64,000 bases of DNA, taken from contig JABTTQ020001090.1 of the NCBI GenBank assembly GCA_016081115.2, positions 1-64,000 on the forward strand. Direction: 5' to 3'. Within the stretch, counting starts at the first letter, position 1. Each line of letters begins with the position of its first letter. The position numbers and the translations under genes are program-made. Origin of the DNA: Rehmannia glutinosa (lineage: Eukaryota; Streptophyta; Magnoliopsida; Lamiales; Orobanchaceae). Of the stretch, positions 59,721 through 64,000 are shown piece by piece. The notes beneath the pieces are model-generated. The model searched no databases. It was not told the DNA's origin and saw only the letters and a list, made by a program, of their open reading frames with translations.

Positions 59721-61255
59721 TGTAGGTCCCAAGGGGTGTAAGTGTAAGGTTTAGAAGGGGGGTTGAATAAACCTTACCAAATTTTCGATTTAGTCCTTTT
59801 AAATCTACTGAGTTCTACACATTGTGTCCTTGATGGACGATCGAATTAGTCACTCAAGTAGAGTTAATCTCTCAATGATTCACCGAGTAATTAATAGAGT
59901 AACTCATTTGTTGGCTATAATTTGACTCAACCGTGGTTTTGTTTTTTGGGAAGACTTAACACCCTTAAGTTTGATTAAGCAAGTTTTTGACTTGATTTAG
60001 TACTTTATAAATTATCAAATGGATAGCAAATTTATCAAAGATATATAAGCAATTTAAAAGTGCGTAAATTTAAATCTTGAAATGTAAATGACACAAGAAA
60101 GTTTTTATAGAGGTTCGAAGATGGGGTAATTCTTCTACTCCTCTCTTCTCCAACTCCCGGAGGAATCCACTAAGTAATGATCGGTTTACAAAGTGGTATG
60201 ATCCCGACATCTGATCACAACTTGATCAAATGGCCGACTTGATCCTTTGGGACTCGATGCCGGGAGACGCTGATTGATCACTCACCGGCTTCTGCGACTC
60301 GCCTTCTTCACAGGGGCCGCTTTGCTACTACTCTCTCACACTTGCTTAAGCACTTTGGATTTGATCACGAAGCCCTCCAAGAGCTTAAGACTTGGTTCGA
60401 CTTGAACCTTTCTACAATCCTTCTTGGAATGTAGACCCCTTGTTTTTTCAAAGGTTTCTCTTCAATGTTGGTTGAAGTTCTCTTTTTCCTTCACGGGTAA
60501 GTGTTGGATTGATGTACTTGAAATGTAGGCTTGAGGATTGAGATTGTTTAAGTTTTTCGATGTGCTTGTATATCTCACGTGTATGTCATGTATGCTCAAA
60601 CAAACTCCTCGGCCTTTTATAGTGAACTTTCAAAAATTTGCCCGTTGAAGAGATAGACTCATTTTTGAAAGTCACTTTGCGATCGTTGGCTTGCGCTTCT
60701 TGGAATTGCCATTTCATCGTATGAATTGTTTTATCACCTTTTCGCAGTCGACACGGTGTAGTGCTTCCCATCGTTGGTTCATTCCTTTTGCACGCTTCAG
60801 GGACCGAGCACTCCAAGAAAGGTAGTATGGAGATATTACTTGTTTAAGTAAATCTCTTGATTTCGGCAAAACGGTTCTTTTACGATTATCTCGACTTGAT
60901 CGCTTTTCCTTGCTTTCCCAGGTGACTTAGAGTCAACTTCCAATCATTGGATGACTCTTCTGTCGCCTTGACTTGAGACTCGCTTGGCCTCTTGAGTTGA
61001 CTTGGTCGATGTTCCACTCAGTGCATCTCACCGCTTCTTGATCGAGTTCCCGTCTCTTTTCTTCACAGACTTCACCGCTTCTCCAGAGTTTTCCTTCAAG
61101 CCTTGAGTTGTCTTCTTGCATGTTAGGGCGTAGGCCGACTTAACTCATCTTGGCACTCTAATTGTTACAATACATTTTACAAGAATGGGGTGCCAACTTT
61201 CTATTCTAAGTTTTACATGGCATTCATCAAAATCTAAACAATAAAATTCCTAACA
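59721..61255 (-). repeat. 5' LTR of the copia element
   Basis: About 1,535 bp partner of 55631-57162. Confidence 0.93.
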
Positions 61256-61772
61256 CAACCAGATCCTCCCAGGTAAAGAGAACAATTATGTTCGACCCCC
61301 CAATCTACTAATAACGATCTCTCCCCGAATCGAACCCACACGGATGCTATTCAAGATGAGTTCCCACCAAATCTTCACCGGCTCGCATATGCCTGGGGAA
61401 GCGATTTGATGGAAGCGAGGGATATGAACCTCGACCTCCACCCCACAAACAATTTGATGGAGCGGGGATTTGAACCCCTGACCTCCATCCCACAATTGCT
61501 TGTGGTGGCCAGGTGGGCTAAGCCACCTGGTTGTCGCACAACTTTATTGGTGATATAGTGGAGGAGCTGAAAAGATAATGGGCCAAGGTCCTATGCCTAG
61601 TGAACTAAAGATAAAGAGTCCAGTGACATCTTCAAGTCAACGAGTTAGGAGCTAATCTCTTTAGTTTAGGAGTTTAGGTTTCTCATCCTCGACAACAGCA
61701 ACAAGACCACTAAAGCTAGATCTGACTATTGCTCCTTCTTGGGTCTTATTTAACTCAAGCAAGAATAGCTTA

Positions 61773-62655
61773 GACCATCTCCAGTAGTTTGCACTACTTT
61801 AGTGCAAAGTCTGTACTATTTTGGTGCAAAATCTACACATCATCTCCAACAGTTTATACTACTTTCTGCACTAAAAAAGAATATTTCATAAGATTCCTTC
61901 TTTTATTAATGTAATATTGATTTTTATTACTTTATAATTGATAAATATATTATATAAGTAATTTTATTTAATATAATATATTAAAATTTTATCTTCAAAA
62001 TAATCAAATTTAAAAAATGTAAAAATAAGGAAATTAATGCAAAAAATTAAAATTAAAATTCACAATAATACATAAATATAATTACAATATTATATTGACT
62101 AGTTCTCTAAATTAGAATATTCTTCCCACAAATGATCAATTAATGCATTTCGAAGGTTAAAATGAGCCTCTGCATCTTTGATTTGCCTAAACCGAGCAAG
62201 AAAATTTTGAAAACGAGTATGTTTTTATTTGTATTTTCAAGAATTTTATTTTTAGTTATTTTATGTATTTTTACCTATTTTATACAGTTTTTATTATTGT
62301 TGTAATTTTATGTTTTAGTATTTTGTAATTTATTTTATATATGATTTATAATTTTGTGTGTAGTATTTTAAATCTCATAGTATTATTCAATTCACACCAT
62401 ATTATTTTAAAAAATTATAACATGTCGAATTAATTTTAATACTATTTTCTAATAATTTTAAATTAATAAAATTAATTTTCTAGAGCTATTTAAAATTAAA
62501 ATAAAAATCAAAAAAAAAGGTAAAGTAGCGCTTGCTTGATGCGGCGCGAGTAAATGGCGCCGCATCGTACAATCTCCATTTTAGCGCCATCAAATGGCGT
62601 CTTCTTGCCGACACAAAAATAGCGCCCCACGCCGCAGTTGTGCTCTCTGATGATC
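61773..62655. mobile_element. 883-bp PIF/Harbinger element with TTA target duplication
   Basis: The left tip GACCATCTCCAGTAGTTTGC is nearly the same as that of the 29053 element. The right tip is worn (GATCATCAGAG in reverse complement). TTA flanks both ends (61770-61772 and 62656-62658). A G+C-rich block near the right end (gcggcgcgagtaaatggcgc) is shared with the 29-kb copy. Inside is the end of a transposase gene. Confidence 0.8.
62099..62221 (-). pseudogene. C-terminal remnant of a HARBI1-like (Plant_tran) transposase
   Basis: The minus-strand frame gives FLARFRQIKDAEAHF, then LRNALIDHLWEEYSNLEN and a stop. The pattern FL-R---I-D---H--LR--LI-HLW is the typical tail of plant Harbinger DDE transposases. 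Everything upstream of it is missing, so the element is non-autonomous. Confidence 0.75.
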
Positions 62656-62769
62656 TTAGCTCTCTCTACTGGTGAACTCACTTAATTGAATCCCAGGAGG
62701 AGAAGATAAAAGAAATTCATTAAAGAAAGAAATCAGTTAATCTCACGGAAAAAATGTAAGACATAATCA

Positions 62770-62857
62770 AACTTCAAGGGTGTTTTCGTAATTTTCAAAT
62801 AACTCTGGGTTTTTTTGTAATTAGCCCAAATCTCAGGGGTGTTTTTGTAATTATCCC
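62770..62857. mobile_element. MITE, GGGATAATTACAAAA family (copy 8, right half)
   Basis: Has ctgggtttttttgtaattag, aaatctcaggggtg and the tip gtttttgtaattatccc. The left half is missing. Confidence 0.7.
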
Positions 62858-63800
62858 TTCGGTATTTCATTTCTAAATAAATTAAGTATTTTTCTATATC
62901 CTTTTTCCTTTTCGTTCTTATCAAAGAAAATTTATCTCCTTTTTATTTTTAAAATTTACTACATGATAAATAATCTATTATATTATACATTACGTGGTAT
63001 AATGAAAAATGTAGTCAAATTTACATTTTTTATTATCTTGATTGGACAAATGCATCGACGACAATACCATTTTTTTATCATTTAGCTAATTATGAAAATA
63101 CTGATTCCAAGTATTCAGAAATGGTTTTTCATAAATAACTACAACTTCTTTTATATATAGAATTCTCTATTTCTAACTCGGTTTGAAATTTGTTAAAATA
63201 ATCGTAAACTCGCATCTTGATCACCTCTAGATGGCAAAGACGTTGAGTAAGACTAAGAATTGAAACAAATGAACAAAATTAGACAATTATTTACAAAGGG
63301 CGAAAATGTGATTAGATGAACGCTTTCCTGGCATTAAGAATTCTTTCTAGTATTATCAACATCCATCCACATAAAGATCCCGAGTGAATGGCGACGATAT
63401 TCACACCCCAAGAACCTTTAAATACGCCTATTTTCTTAATATAAGCTCAATTTCTTTGTTGGGTGAAAGACAAAATTAAATAAATGAAACTTCTCCTTGT
63501 ATTTTAAATGGAAAATGAAGATTGACTTAACTATTTTTAAAAAGTTATAACTATCATTAATTTTTCAATAATCATAATTTCCATGTTTTATATTAGTATA
63601 ATACATGTGCAAAATCTTCGTGTTCTATTTTTACAACACAAATGGTTAAAGATAAAAATTGGAAAAAGAAAATATGCATATTAGTTAAGTTAACAAATGA
63701 AAACAGAATAAACAATCAGCCATAATGGTTAAATTATTTTCTGTAATTGTTTGCTTGAGTTTATTTTATGCATCAACCAAATTCTATTAGTCGACGATGT
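62858..63800. other. AT-rich spacer, nothing recognised
   Basis: Short open frames only, without family resemblance. Confidence 0.5.
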
Positions 63801-63814
63801 CTTATCTTAGCGGC

Positions 63815-64000
63815 CAAAGCTGAAAAGGATAGTGCTATTCACACTTCATTTTCTTCTATAGACACTTACTTAATATATCCCCATCATTTTTTAAAAAATA
63901 GCCTATTTAGTATTTACTTAACACCCTCAATATTTCTCCAATTTATCAGTCCCTCAATTAAATCCTAATTTTTTCACCCAAAACATACGCCCCCAATCGT
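63815..64000. mobile_element. Partial MITE of the 53.8-kb family at the window edge
   Basis: gtgctattcacacttcattt and cttacttaatatatcccc follow the order of the 53781 element's terminal repeat, in diverged form. The element continues beyond the window. Confidence 0.45.

Larger units (their letters stand above)
55631..61255 (-). mobile_element. Ty1/copia LTR element, deleted for RT and RNase H, 5,625 bp
   Basis: LTRs are 55631-57162 and 59721-61255 (TGTTAGG...ACCTACA on the minus strand), flanked by the 5-bp duplication CAACC (55626-55630 and 61256-61260). The primer site after the 5' LTR is TGGTATCGAGC, one base short of the usual Met-tRNA type TGGTATCAGAGC. The tract before the 3' LTR is caaaaaggaaat. 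The 2.56-kb interior has gag (UBN2-like) and integrase remnants in copia order, but there is no room for RT and RNase H, which are deleted. Confidence 0.92.
55479..61548 (-). mobile_element. tRNA-related SINE split by a copia element
   Basis: A 16-bp target duplication, gtcgcacaactttatt, occurs at 55479-55494 and 61533-61548. Between them, excluding the copia insertion, are about 410 bases: 61256-61532 and 55495-55630. On the minus strand the element starts AACCAGGTGGCTTAGCCC (A-box-like), has a perfect tRNA-type B box GGTTCAAATCC at 61476-61466, and ends in an A-rich tail (ttataaaaaaat) at 55495-55510. Two further B-box-like motifs lie at about 61431-61420 (GGTTCATATCC) and 61336-61327 (GGTTCGATTC). 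No coding capacity, as expected for a SINE. Confidence 0.85.

Noticed and set aside
61440..61510. A functional tRNA gene on the minus strand
   Set aside because: The B box is perfect, but the flanks do not give a cloverleaf with a proper acceptor stem, and a 16-bp target duplication with A-tail identifies a SINE.

Overview
This is a piece of an AT-rich plant nuclear chromosome, almost certainly from a eudicot. The evidence is: genes split by GT-AG introns, plant-only protein families (an EDR4-type zinc-ribbon protein, a class-h9 thioredoxin, an SRC2-like C2 protein, a plastid-type GNAT), a MIR319 hairpin, and abundant plant-type LTR elements, SINEs and MITEs. Nothing seen fixes the species. 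There are no prokaryotic operons, CRISPR arrays or phage genes.

Layout. 1-4.4 kb: EDR4-like gene (minus). 4.4-11.3 kb: repeat-rich spacer with an LTR-like remnant carrying a short tandem array, a poly(A) retroposon with a 13-bp target duplication nested in a MITE, and a 376-bp foldback element. 11.4-13.4 kb: thioredoxin h9 (minus, 4 coding exons). 14.7-17.8 kb: mitochondrial Coa1/Tim21-like membrane protein (minus, 3 exons). 18-22 kb: AT-rich spacer with an intact 529-bp hAT-type element. 22.0-25.6 kb: RNFT-type membrane RING protein (plus, 8 exons). 25.6-32.5 kb: spacer with Harbinger-type MITEs, simple repeats and a retroelement remnant. 32.5-45 kb: a MIR319 locus (plus) whose presumed 5' region is split by an intact-ended 9.2-kb Ty3/gypsy-type element (minus) with gag and protease remnants but no polymerase. 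47.4-50.6 kb: plastid-type alpha/beta hydrolase (plus, 6 exons). 51.2-52.6 kb: SRC2-like C2 protein (minus, 2 exons). 53.0-55.2 kb: GNAT acetyltransferase (minus, 4 exons). 55.2-64 kb: spacer with a SINE split by a 5.6-kb deleted Ty1/copia element, then an 883-bp Harbinger element that keeps the tail of its transposase, and MITE fragments.

The genes are independent housekeeping, signalling or regulatory genes and do not form a pathway cluster. All seven protein genes have exons that join in frame with no internal stop. By contrast, duplicated parts of the two LTR elements differ in many small clustered blocks, which could be decay or consensus error in methylated repeats. One MITE family (ends like GGGATAATTACAAAAA) recurs at least eight times.

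Exon borders were placed by hand from reading frame, splice dinucleotides and family knowledge. No alignment, folding or RNA evidence was available.
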